The translations under genes and the position numbers were made by a program. From CAYZQE01 sp964480635 (GTDB lineage Bacteria > Pseudomonadota > Gammaproteobacteria > GCA-001735895), in assembly GCA_964480635.1 (NCBI GenBank), contig CAYZQE010000039.1, forward strand, positions 1-20,646: 20,646 nt of DNA. The letters run 5' to 3'. The first letter of the stretch is position 1. The number at the start of each line of letters is the position of its first letter. Shown in pieces: positions 8,074-14,122 of the stretch. Below the pieces are notes generated by a model. It ran no database searches. It had not been told where the DNA came from and saw only the letters and a list, made by a program, of their open reading frames with translations.

Positions 8074-8988
8074 TTATTGGTCTCCCCAAACTAAAGTGCC
8101 GCTATCGCTAAGATCATACCCACCTAATTCATCAGCTAATTGTTGGCATTGTGGCGATTTTAATCGTGAGATCATGTCTTGAAATAGCTTTCTAAACCAA
8201 ATATCTTTAGGTAAGGTAAAGTCAAACGTTTCCCAGCCATAAGAGATGAACTCTAGCCCATATTCGTTGGCGGCAGATCGAGCACCGGGTGCTACATCGG
8301 CTTTTCCCATGGCAACAGAAGCAGCCGCTTCTCGATCGGACAGTGCGGTAACGGTAGAGTTGAGTAGGTTGCTGTTCAGCTGATGGTGGCTTAAAATTTC
8401 ATTAAGAAAACGTTGTGCGCCTGCCCCTGGTTGCCTAATGGCCCAACGCGCTTTAGTGCTAAACAGTTGATTTTCATTGCGCGATAGCGCTAGAGCATGT
8501 TGATTGACTATCAGGCCTTGTTCGCGCTTAAAAGCACGAATTAAAACCCAGTTTTTGTGTTGCTTATATTGCCTAATTAAGGCGGGATGTCTAGTTTTGC
8601 TCTCTTCAGCAGGCCCCCAATGAATGCAGCAGGCATCGACATGGTGGGCGTGTAATAAATCTAAGCCTAAGCGTGTTCCTGTTGGGGTATAACTGATTAA
8701 TGCATGGGCGCCAATGTCTTGCGCAAAGCCCATAATGATGCGATATAACAATGGGTCATCACTGCCAGAGATAATTAGGCGATCTGTCAAAACACCACCA
8801 TGGGCAGAGTTTAAAATCCATTGGTCTATGAGCTCTCTTGGGAACACCCATTTGCCCGTGACTTTGGTGGCAGGAATTTTCCCTTCACTAACTAAAGCAT
8901 AAATCTTTTTTTCATTTAATTGAAGGTAACTGGCGGCTTGGTGTACGCTCATGTAATGGTTGTTTTCTTGATTAATTGGAGTTGTCAT
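8074..8988 (-). CDS. HTH plus PBP-like sensor regulator (molybdate/formate-related, putative)
   Basis: A 304-residue protein with two parts. Residues 13-60 form an excisionase/MerR-like helix-turn-helix (MSVHQAASYLQLNEKKIYAL opening and GKWVFPRELIDQWI end). Residues 65 to about 300 look like the cytoplasmic periplasmic-binding-protein fold found in one-component regulators (PBP_like, COG1910 type), with ISGSDDPLL, TGTRLGLDLL, CIHWGPAEE and the RQPGAGAQRFLNEIL segment. There is no signal peptide, so the sensor domain acts inside the cell. Relatives are often found near molybdenum or tungsten enzymes; binding an oxyanion or a related ligand is inferred, not shown. It lies between fdhD (20 bases upstream) and moaC (directly adjacent). 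The start at 8988 lacks an obvious ribosome site; Met13 (8952) is an alternative. Confidence 0.82.
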   Translation of the reverse strand: MTTPINQENNHYMSVHQAASYLQLNEKKIYALVSEGKIPATKVTGKWVFPRELIDQWILNSAHGGVLTDRLIISGSDDPLLYRIIMGFAQDIGAHALISYTPTGTRLGLDLLHAHHVDACCIHWGPAEESKTRHPALIRQYKQHKNWVLIRAFKREQGLIVNQHALALSRNENQLFSTKARWAIRQPGAGAQRFLNEILSHHQLNSNLLNSTVTALSDREAAASVAMGKADVAPGARSAANEYGLEFISYGWETFDFTLPKDIWFRKLFQDMISRLKSPQCQQLADELGGYDLSDSGTLVWGDQ

Positions 8989-9008
8989 AAGAGCAATAAT
9001 GAATGAAT

Positions 9009-9872
9009 TTATCGAGCTTTAGCGCTTGATTTACTTTTAAGTTTTGCTGTTGGTATATCATCTAAAATAATACGTTCTGCGCCGTGATAAATTAAAAAAT
9101 GTTTGCCTTTAGCGCGCGCAATAAGAATAATACCCAGTTGCTTCGCAATGTCTAAGCCCATTTGTGTCGCACCTGAGCGAGACAACAAAATGGGAATGCC
9201 CATGAGTGCTACCTTAATAACCATTTCTGAGGTGAGCCTACCCGTGGTGTAAAATATTTTGTCACCCCCTTGAATATCGTCTAGCCACATGTGGCCTGCA
9301 ATCGCATCAACCGCATTGTGCCGACCCACATCCTCAACAAACTTCACAATCGTCTCGCCGTTACAAATGGCACATCCATGAACAGCACCCGCTTGTCGAT
9401 ACACTTCATTATATTCTGTCAGGGCTTTTAAAGTGGCATAGATACCTGATTGTTTGTATGTGTTATGAGGTAGTTTAATTTTTGAAACTTCATCCATTAA
9501 ATCGCCATAGACTGTCCCTTGTCCGCAACCTGTCGTGACTGTTTTTTTTGCAAGGCGAGAGTCTAAATTATCAATGCCATTAACCGTGGTGACGGCAACT
9601 GATTCTGTTTCCCAATCCACTTGAATTTCTTTTATGTGGCTAATATCGTGGATAAACCGTTGGTTGTGTAACCACCCTAATATCAGTAGTTCGGGTTCAG
9701 TACCAATGGTCATTAAGGTAACGATTTCACGTTTGTCTATATACAATGTTAAAGGACGTTCCGCTGCAATATAGTTTTCGCGCGTTAAGCCATACTCATC
9801 GGTAACGTGCGTTAAAACAGCGGCTTCCATACCTGCTTGGGTCATTTTAGGTTTTAGCACCGCTTTAACCAC
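9009..9872 (-). CDS. fdhD: Formate dehydrogenase accessory sulfurtransferase FdhD
   Basis: FdhD moves sulfur from the desulfurase IscS to the molybdenum cofactor of formate dehydrogenase, which is needed for activity. Family motifs seen are TTGCGQGT (113-120), FVEDVGRHNAVD (178-189), FYTTGRLTSEMVIK (207-220) and ILLSRSGAT (228-236). E. coli FdhD uses a CxxC loop; here the corresponding loop has one cysteine (Cys116), while a CxxC (Cys167, Cys170, GCAIC) occurs further on. The GTG start at 9872 overlaps the moaA stop by 8 bases; ATG codon 10 (9845) is a possible alternative as neither has a clear ribosome site. Length 287 is near the usual 270-280. Its presence in the moaA operon opposite fdhABC fits its role. 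Confidence 0.95.
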   Translation of the reverse strand: MVKAVLKPKMTQAGMEAAVLTHVTDEYGLTRENYIAAERPLTLYIDKREIVTLMTIGTEPELLILGWLHNQRFIHDISHIKEIQVDWETESVAVTTVNGIDNLDSRLAKKTVTTGCGQGTVYGDLMDEVSKIKLPHNTYKQSGIYATLKALTEYNEVYRQAGAVHGCAICNGETIVKFVEDVGRHNAVDAIAGHMWLDDIQGGDKIFYTTGRLTSEMVIKVALMGIPILLSRSGATQMGLDIAKQLGIILIARAKGKHFLIYHGAERIILDDIPTAKLKSKSSAKAR

Positions 9873-10896
9873 CCGTTGTATTCATATGGCGTAACAGGAC
9901 GGTTTGGCTGTTGCTATTAAAATCATGTCCCTTGGGTTTAATAGACATAGACTCGATTAACGCCTGTCGTAGTTTATCGTTATCTAATGGGTTAGCTCTC
10001 ACAACACTGCGTAAATCAACAGAGTGCTCTTGCCCTAAACACAATAATAAGCGTCCTTCGGCGGTTAATCGAACACGGTTACATTGCTCACAAAAATTAT
10101 GGCTATGAGGTGAAATAAAACCAACCCGTGAGTCACTTCCGGCAATGGCATAGTATTTAGAAGGCCCGCCAGTTGTTGTGGTGCTTGGGTTGAGTGTAAA
10201 GCTCTGTTGTAAATCGCTTAAAATCTCATCACTGGAGTAATAGGTTTCGTTTCGATCATGCTCATCAATAACGCCTAAGGGCATTTCTTCAATAAAGCTG
10301 ATATCAATATGGCGGTCAACAGCAAATTGAACCAATGCTTTACATTCTTGATGGTTACGGTTTTTTAAAATAACCGCATTGAGCTTAATTTTATTAAAGC
10401 CTTGCGCTATAGCAGCATCAATACCGTCTAGGGTTTTAGATAATTTTCCGACGCGGGTTAAATTTTTAAACAGGTCTTTTTGCAAAGTATCTAAGCTAAC
10501 ATTAATTCGAGTAACACCTGCTTGCTTGAGTTTCGCAGCATACTTAACCAGTTGTGTTCCATTGGTTGTCAGAGTTAAGTCCTTAATGGCGTCAAGGTCT
10601 CCAAGGGCATAAAACACTTTCATTATGTTTTTTCGAATGAGAGGTTCTCCACCCGTGATACGAATTTTATTGACACCTAATTCACTGGCGGTTGTACCAA
10701 TACGAATAATTTCTTCTAAAGTCAGCAGCTGATTACGTGGGACAAACGTCATGTCATCAGACATGCAGTAAACACATCGTAAATCGCAGCGGTCTGTCAC
10801 AGACATACGTAAATAGGTTACTTGGCGACCAAAGCGATCGACCAGTATATTGTCACCAGCATTATTTTTTAAAGTATCTGTCGAGTTCATAAACAT
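9865..10896 (-). CDS. moaA: GTP 3',8-cyclase MoaA (radical SAM)
   Basis: First enzyme of molybdenum cofactor synthesis: turns GTP into 3',8-cyclo-GTP. The radical SAM cluster motif is CDLRCVYC (Cys37, Cys41, Cys44), TGGEPLIRK follows at 81-89, and the C-terminal cluster that binds GTP uses Cys269, Cys272 and Cys286 (CEQCNRVRLTAEG). The chain ends in Gly-Gly (342-343), the conserved tail required in MoaA. Length 343 is normal. Met1 (10896) and Met3 (10890) are both possible starts. It is the first gene of the minus-strand operon; a sigma-54-like promoter lies 22 bases upstream (10930-10945). Confidence 0.97.
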   Translation of the reverse strand: MFMNSTDTLKNNAGDNILVDRFGRQVTYLRMSVTDRCDLRCVYCMSDDMTFVPRNQLLTLEEIIRIGTTASELGVNKIRITGGEPLIRKNIMKVFYALGDLDAIKDLTLTTNGTQLVKYAAKLKQAGVTRINVSLDTLQKDLFKNLTRVGKLSKTLDGIDAAIAQGFNKIKLNAVILKNRNHQECKALVQFAVDRHIDISFIEEMPLGVIDEHDRNETYYSSDEILSDLQQSFTLNPSTTTTGGPSKYYAIAGSDSRVGFISPHSHNFCEQCNRVRLTAEGRLLLCLGQEHSVDLRSVVRANPLDNDKLRQALIESMSIKPKGHDFNSNSQTVLLRHMNTTGG

Positions 10897-10929
10897 AAGA
10901 GGTTTTATTTAATGATTTCTAAAAGTTCT

Positions 10930-10945
10930 AGCAATATGTATGCCT
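10930..10945 (-). promoter_or_regulatory. Candidate sigma-54 promoter for moaA operon
   Basis: Read on the minus strand the site is AGGCATACATATTGCT. The GG (10944-10943) lies exactly 10 bases before the GC (10932-10931), as required at -24/-12, and GGCA plus TTGCT agree with the sigma-54 consensus (TGGCACG-N4-TTGCW). Transcription would start near 10919, giving a leader of about 22 bases before the moaA ATG at 10896. It is the mirror image of the plus-strand site at 10956-10971; the shared ATTGCTAGA forms a 9-bp inverted repeat. Confidence 0.55.
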
Positions 10946-10955
10946 ATCTTTAGTT

Positions 10956-10971
10956 TGGCTAGTCAATTGCT
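10956..10971 (+). promoter_or_regulatory. Candidate sigma-54 promoter P1 (towards fdh operon)
   Basis: The site TGGCTAGTCAATTGCT has GG at 10957-10958 and GC at 10969-10970, exactly 10 bases apart, and matches the sigma-54 consensus at TGGC, the G seven bases in, and TTGCT. The start would be near 10982, leaving a leader of about 216 bases to DUF3305, or a short separate RNA. It sits back to back with the moaA promoter. Confidence 0.5.
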
Positions 10972-11147
10972 AGATTGAGGCTTATTTACGTAAAATTTTT
11001 GACATGAGTTAATGGAAGAAGCTGAGACTTAATGACCCTTTTAATTAAAAATCAAGCGACATAATGGCTCATTTTCCCAAACATGACTTATGGGTATTTT
11101 TTTCTTGATGGTAATAAATGCCATGTTAATCATGTGCTTTAAAAGGC

Positions 11148-11163
11148 TGGTATGTATATTGCT
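11148..11163 (+). promoter_or_regulatory. Candidate sigma-54 promoter P2 for the DUF3305 operon
   Basis: The site TGGTATGTATATTGCT has GG at 11149-11150 and GC at 11161-11162 with 10 bases between, and it shares ATTGCTAG with the two upstream sites. Transcription would start near 11174, 25 bases before the ATG at 11199, with AAGG (11188-11191) as the ribosome site. A TATAGT hexamer at 11178-11183 resembles a sigma-70 -10 box but lacks a partner at the correct distance. Confidence 0.5.
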
Positions 11164-11198
11164 AGTAGTATTGCTTTTATAGTTAAAAAGGTGTCTTG

Positions 11199-11747
11199 AT
11201 GAGTGAAGAACAATCTTCTTCGACGGCAAAAACAGACTTTGAAATGAACTTGTCAAATACGCTTCCGACTGGCTTTCCAGTTTCTGTTGTATTAGAAAGT
11301 CGGCCAGCGGTTAGTGAGTGGATCGATGTAGTTTGGAAAGCGATAGCTGTCACTATAGGTAGTCGAGACGATGAAATATCGGGTGAGCCACGCCTTGTTC
11401 GCTCAGAGGGTGAGGTAAAGCATTATTTGTGCAGCGGATTGCAAGTTAAATTATTTAAAGATGAATGCGATAGCTATTATCAAAATTTATTGTCAGACAC
11501 CCCCCGTTGTTATGTTGTTGCACATACAGAAGATATAGAGGATGCCCCGGATCCTTTTTTAATTACCATGAGTTTTGATGAAGCGCATGCCTACCTTGAA
11601 GGTGAAGACCAAGTTTATGATGTGGATATTCCGCCTGAACTTTATAAATGGACCGAGGCTTACATTCTTGTTCACTATGCACCGCAGCAACGCAAAAAAA
11701 GAAAACGTAAGGATTGGTCTAAAACAGAAAGAGATAATGTCCAATGA
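11199..11747 (+). CDS. DUF3305 family protein (formate dehydrogenase cluster)
   Basis: Soluble 182-residue protein of the DUF3305 family, function unknown. Family-like segments are a beta-rich N-terminal part with LPTGFPVSVVLESRPA and VSEWIDVVWKAIAV, then HYLCSGLQVKLFKDECDSYY, CYVVAHTE, and the end motif DVDIPPELYKWTEAYILVHY. The C-terminus is a strongly basic tail (QQRKKRKRKDW). No signal peptide or metal motif is seen. I chose the ATG at 11199, 7 bases after AAGG; a TTG one codon earlier (11196) is possible. It is the first gene of the fdh operon and overlaps DUF3306 by 4 bases. Its repeated association with DUF3306, a ferredoxin and a TorD-like chaperone suggests a part in formate dehydrogenase maturation or electron supply. 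Confidence 0.82.
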   Translation: MSEEQSSSTAKTDFEMNLSNTLPTGFPVSVVLESRPAVSEWIDVVWKAIAVTIGSRDDEISGEPRLVRSEGEVKHYLCSGLQVKLFKDECDSYYQNLLSDTPRCYVVAHTEDIEDAPDPFLITMSFDEAHAYLEGEDQVYDVDIPPELYKWTEAYILVHYAPQQRKKRKRKDWSKTERDNVQ

Positions 11748-12379
11748 TGCGCACGAGCCCCATAGAGCCTGATGAAAAGCAAGATAAAGCATCAGAAACA
11801 AGAATTATGTCGCGCTGGGAAAAAAGAAAACTGGCGGTGTTGGAAGAGCAAAAAATACATGACCTAGAAGCACAGCCAAAACCAGAAGAAGAGGAAGAGG
11901 TTTTTCTAACCGATGAAGATATGCCCCCTATAGAAGAGTTGACAGCAGACTCGGACTACAGCGGATTTATGTCGCCCAGAGTCAGCGATCAGCTTAGGCG
12001 GTTGGCATTGCGAAAATTATTTCATGGTGCTGATTTTAATATATGTGATGGTCTTGATGATTACGATGGGGATTACACCAGCTTTGCTAAGTTAGGAGAC
12101 ATTATTACCTCTGATATGAAGCATCAAGTAGAAATGGAGTTACGCAAAAAAGCTCGATTACTTGAAGAAGAAGCCGAAAAAGAAGCGTTAGAGGAATCAA
12201 ATGAAAACTCTGACCAAGATGAAGCTGAACAAGGTGAGATAGAGCAGGATGGGGCTGAGCAAAGCGAGAGCAGAAGCGCAGAGCAAAATGAAAAAAAACT
12301 AAATGAAAAAACTAATGAGCATGATGATAGCGATAATGAAAAATACAACGAAGATAGTGATGGGGAGGTTATGGGATGA
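11744..12379 (+). CDS. DUF3306 family protein with acidic tail
   Basis: A 211-residue protein of the DUF3306 family. The conserved core runs from MSRWEKRKLAV (22-32) through DMPPIEELTADSDYSGFM (59-76) to SDQLRRLALRKLFHGADFN (81-99) and DGLDDYDGDY. After residue 130 it becomes a low-complexity, Glu/Gln/Asp/Asn-rich region that probably is a coiled coil or disordered tail. No signal peptide or catalytic residue is visible. The ATG start overlaps the DUF3305 stop (ATGA), and the stop overlaps the start of the ferredoxin gene by 4 bases, so the three are likely translated together. Function unknown; the basic tail of DUF3305 and the acidic tail of this protein could let them pair, but that is inference. 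Confidence 0.8.
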   Translation: MMRTSPIEPDEKQDKASETRIMSRWEKRKLAVLEEQKIHDLEAQPKPEEEEEVFLTDEDMPPIEELTADSDYSGFMSPRVSDQLRRLALRKLFHGADFNICDGLDDYDGDYTSFAKLGDIITSDMKHQVEMELRKKARLLEEEAEKEALEESNENSDQDEAEQGEIEQDGAEQSESRSAEQNEKKLNEKTNEHDDSDNEKYNEDSDGEVMG

Positions 12380-14010
12380 GTGATCAAATAGTAATTAATG
12401 CTGCGGCAAAAGAAAAAGCATTTTCAGAAATCGCTTTATTAAGCGTTGGTACAACGGCATTAATTGAATACACCTCAAATGGAAAAGTCGTGGTGATTGG
12501 CACTGAAGAGGCGATGGAGTTTGCACCGCGCTTAAGAGAGCATGGTTTAAGCTCAACTGTATTGCTAATGGGGGGAGAAGTTGAAGCAGGTGAAGTGGTT
12601 GTACCAGTAGGTGGCCGTAGCGTAGAGATTGAAGGTCATCTTGGTAATTTCACCTTAACGTTGGGTGAAAAAGGCAAAGCCAACTATGAGGTCATACAAA
12701 CAGACCTTATTTTAGACCTTACCAAAGAACCGTTGTTTAGCATGCCCATTAAACCACCGGGTTATTTCATCGCAGATACCGTTAATGAAGTGAGTTTATT
12801 AAATGCGCTGCAAAAAATGCAAGAGTTGGTTGGTGTCTTTGAAAAACCAAAATACTTTGATTATGACGCGAGTATTTGCGCCCATAGTCGATCAGGACAG
12901 ATTGGCTGCACTCGTTGTATCGATGCTTGTCCAACACAGGCCATTACTTCGATAGTCGATGCCATAAAGGTCGATCCCTATTTATGTCAGGGCGGTGGAG
13001 TCTGTGATTCAGTTTGTCCGACGGGTGCCATTCGATATAGCTATCCAAAAGCAGTGGATATGTTAACGCGCACCCGCAAGCTGTTAGAGCATTATAAAAA
13101 GGCAGATGGTCAAAACGCAATAATGGCTTATATCTCAGAGGCTGATTATGAGCAAGTTGGAGAATGGCCAGCTCATGTCTTGCCTATTGTCTTAGAAGAG
13201 TTAGCCAGTATTGGTATTGATGTGCTCATGTCTGCCTTGGCTTATGGTGCTGCATCGGTAATTTTGGTCGATGCAGGCTCTGTTCCTAGTTCAGTAACCC
13301 CTTCGATTAACGAAAATATAGACGTGATGCATGCGTTATTAAGCGGCATGAATTATGACGAGTCGGTACTTCAGTTGGTATCAGTTGATGAGCTAAGCAG
13401 CCTTAATATGCCGGTCATGCCCAGCATTAAAATAGCTACCTTTGCGGGCAATAATGAAAAGCGGCGCACTATGTATTTAGCCATAGATAGCCTAGCGACA
13501 AGTGCTAAAGATTTAGCTGACGAAATAAATTTACCAGCGTTTGCGCCTTTTGGGCGCATTCATGTTGATGGAGACCGATGTACCTTATGCATGGGTTGTA
13601 CGTCGGTTTGTCCGACTACCGCAGTCAGAGCGGGTGTCGATTCGCCGCGTTTAGCCTTTATCGAAACTATTTGTGTTCAATGTGGTTTATGCGAAGCCTC
13701 TTGTCCTGAAAATGCAATTTCTTTGCAGTCACGATTACTGGTCGATCAAGATAAAAGGCGTTCAAGCATTATTTTGCATGAAGAAGAAGCGTTTCAATGC
13801 ATCGGCTGTGGCAAGGAATTTACAACAAAATCCATGATCAGCACGATTATGGAAAAATTATCAGGCAACGCAATGTTTCAAAGCGATCGAGCAAAAAACC
13901 GTTTAAAAATGTGTGAAGACTGTCGCGTAGTGGATGCAGTGCAAGATGATGAAGCCATGCAAGCAGGTTTAATTTCGAGCGGACAAGTTGACGCAATGAG
14001 GGAGCAATGA
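12376..14010 (+). CDS. Multi-cluster ferredoxin-like protein of the fdh locus
   Basis: A 544-residue soluble iron-sulfur protein. Four ferredoxin-type cysteine groups are seen: C168-C178-C181-C185; C204-C210-C214 (one cysteine fewer than usual, Gly in the middle); C402-C405-C408-C412; C433-C436-C439-C443. A CIGC (475-478) plus CEDC (513-516) pair near the end may form a zinc or further metal site. Residues 1-150 and the middle part 240-390 have no cysteine; the middle part (VLPIVLEELASIGIDV, AYGAASVILVDAG) loosely recalls MvhD/FlpD-like electron-transfer domains. No Tat signal, so it is cytoplasmic. GGAGG (12363-12367) precedes the start, which overlaps DUF3306. Likely an electron carrier for assembly or for an alternative acceptor of formate dehydrogenase; the partner is unknown. 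Confidence 0.87.
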   Translation: MSDQIVINAAAKEKAFSEIALLSVGTTALIEYTSNGKVVVIGTEEAMEFAPRLREHGLSSTVLLMGGEVEAGEVVVPVGGRSVEIEGHLGNFTLTLGEKGKANYEVIQTDLILDLTKEPLFSMPIKPPGYFIADTVNEVSLLNALQKMQELVGVFEKPKYFDYDASICAHSRSGQIGCTRCIDACPTQAITSIVDAIKVDPYLCQGGGVCDSVCPTGAIRYSYPKAVDMLTRTRKLLEHYKKADGQNAIMAYISEADYEQVGEWPAHVLPIVLEELASIGIDVLMSALAYGAASVILVDAGSVPSSVTPSINENIDVMHALLSGMNYDESVLQLVSVDELSSLNMPVMPSIKIATFAGNNEKRRTMYLAIDSLATSAKDLADEINLPAFAPFGRIHVDGDRCTLCMGCTSVCPTTAVRAGVDSPRLAFIETICVQCGLCEASCPENAISLQSRLLVDQDKRRSSIILHEEEAFQCIGCGKEFTTKSMISTIMEKLSGNAMFQSDRAKNRLKMCEDCRVVDAVQDDEAMQAGLISSGQVDAMREQ

Positions 14011-14090
14011 GGTTGTTAATTAGATTGAGCGAGACAAAAAGGGTTGTTATCGCGATTTGCATGGGTGTTTTGGGTGGTATTAGTTATTAA
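14007..14090 (+). CDS. Possible 27-residue micro-ORF
   Basis: An ATG overlaps the TGA stop of the ferredoxin gene (ATGA, 14007-14010), the same overlap used at the two preceding junctions, and opens a frame of 27 codons ending with TAA at 14088-14090. The peptide begins with basic residues (MRLLIRLSETKR) followed by a hydrophobic stretch VVIAICMGVLGG, as in very small membrane peptides. GGGAG lies only 2 bases before the ATG, close to but tight for a ribosome site. It could equally be a chance frame in a junction; no family is recognised. Just downstream begins the sigma-54-like site at 14105. Confidence 0.3.
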   Translation: MRLLIRLSETKRVVIAICMGVLGGISY

Positions 14091-14104
14091 TTTCTTAAAA
14101 AAGT

Positions 14105-14120
14105 AGGCACGGGTATTGCT
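14105..14120 (+). promoter_or_regulatory. Near-perfect sigma-54 promoter before the TorD-like gene
   Basis: AGGCACGGGTATTGCT matches the sigma-54 consensus (TGGCACG-N4-TTGCW) at every defined position but the first. GG (14106-14107) and GC (14118-14119) have the correct 10-base spacing. Transcription would start near 14131. That lies 8 bases inside the frame opened by the ATG at 14123, so from this promoter the chaperone would have to start at Met15 (14165). It would drive torD-fdhXABC and perhaps moaDE independently of the upstream genes. Confidence 0.6.
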
Positions 14121-14122
14121 AT

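Larger units (their letters stand above)
10927..10974. repeat. 9-bp perfect inverted repeat spanning two divergent promoters
   Basis: TCTAGCAAT at 10927-10935 is the exact reverse complement of ATTGCTAGA at 10966-10974, with 30 bases between. The two arms coincide with the -12 elements of the two outward-facing sigma-54-like promoters, which explains the symmetry; a protein operator using the same repeat is an alternative reading. Confidence 0.7.
10897..11198. other. Divergent regulatory region between moaA and the fdh operon
   Basis: This 302-base AT-rich region separates the minus-strand moaA operon from the plus-strand fdh operon and contains no convincing gene. Its content is regulatory: three ATTGCTAG copies in sigma-54 promoter geometry (listed separately), a CATG-N5-CATG element at 11122-11134, and a weak CCCA/TGGG stem (11076-11094) followed by a run of seven T to about 11103. 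A palindromic TTTTAATTAAAA lies near 11037-11048. Confidence 0.6.

Noticed and set aside
9856..9873. GG-N10-GC pattern on the minus strand before fdhD
   Set aside because: Spacing fits sigma-54 but the element lacks TTGC and GGCA agreement (reads GTGCT), and it is inside overlapping coding sequence.
10976..11195. FNR-type sites (TTGAT-N4-ATCAA) in the divergent region
   Set aside because: No instance close to the consensus was found by eye, although formate dehydrogenase genes are often FNR-controlled.
11041..11256. Minus-strand frame of 71 codons in the divergent region
   Set aside because: It begins inside DUF3305, has no ribosome site, and its sequence is typical of AT-rich noise.
12124..12387. 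Open frame of 87 codons on the minus strand, very rich in serine
   Set aside because: It is the antisense of the Glu/Asp-rich tail of DUF3306; the composition follows from that gene and there is no ribosome site or known motif.
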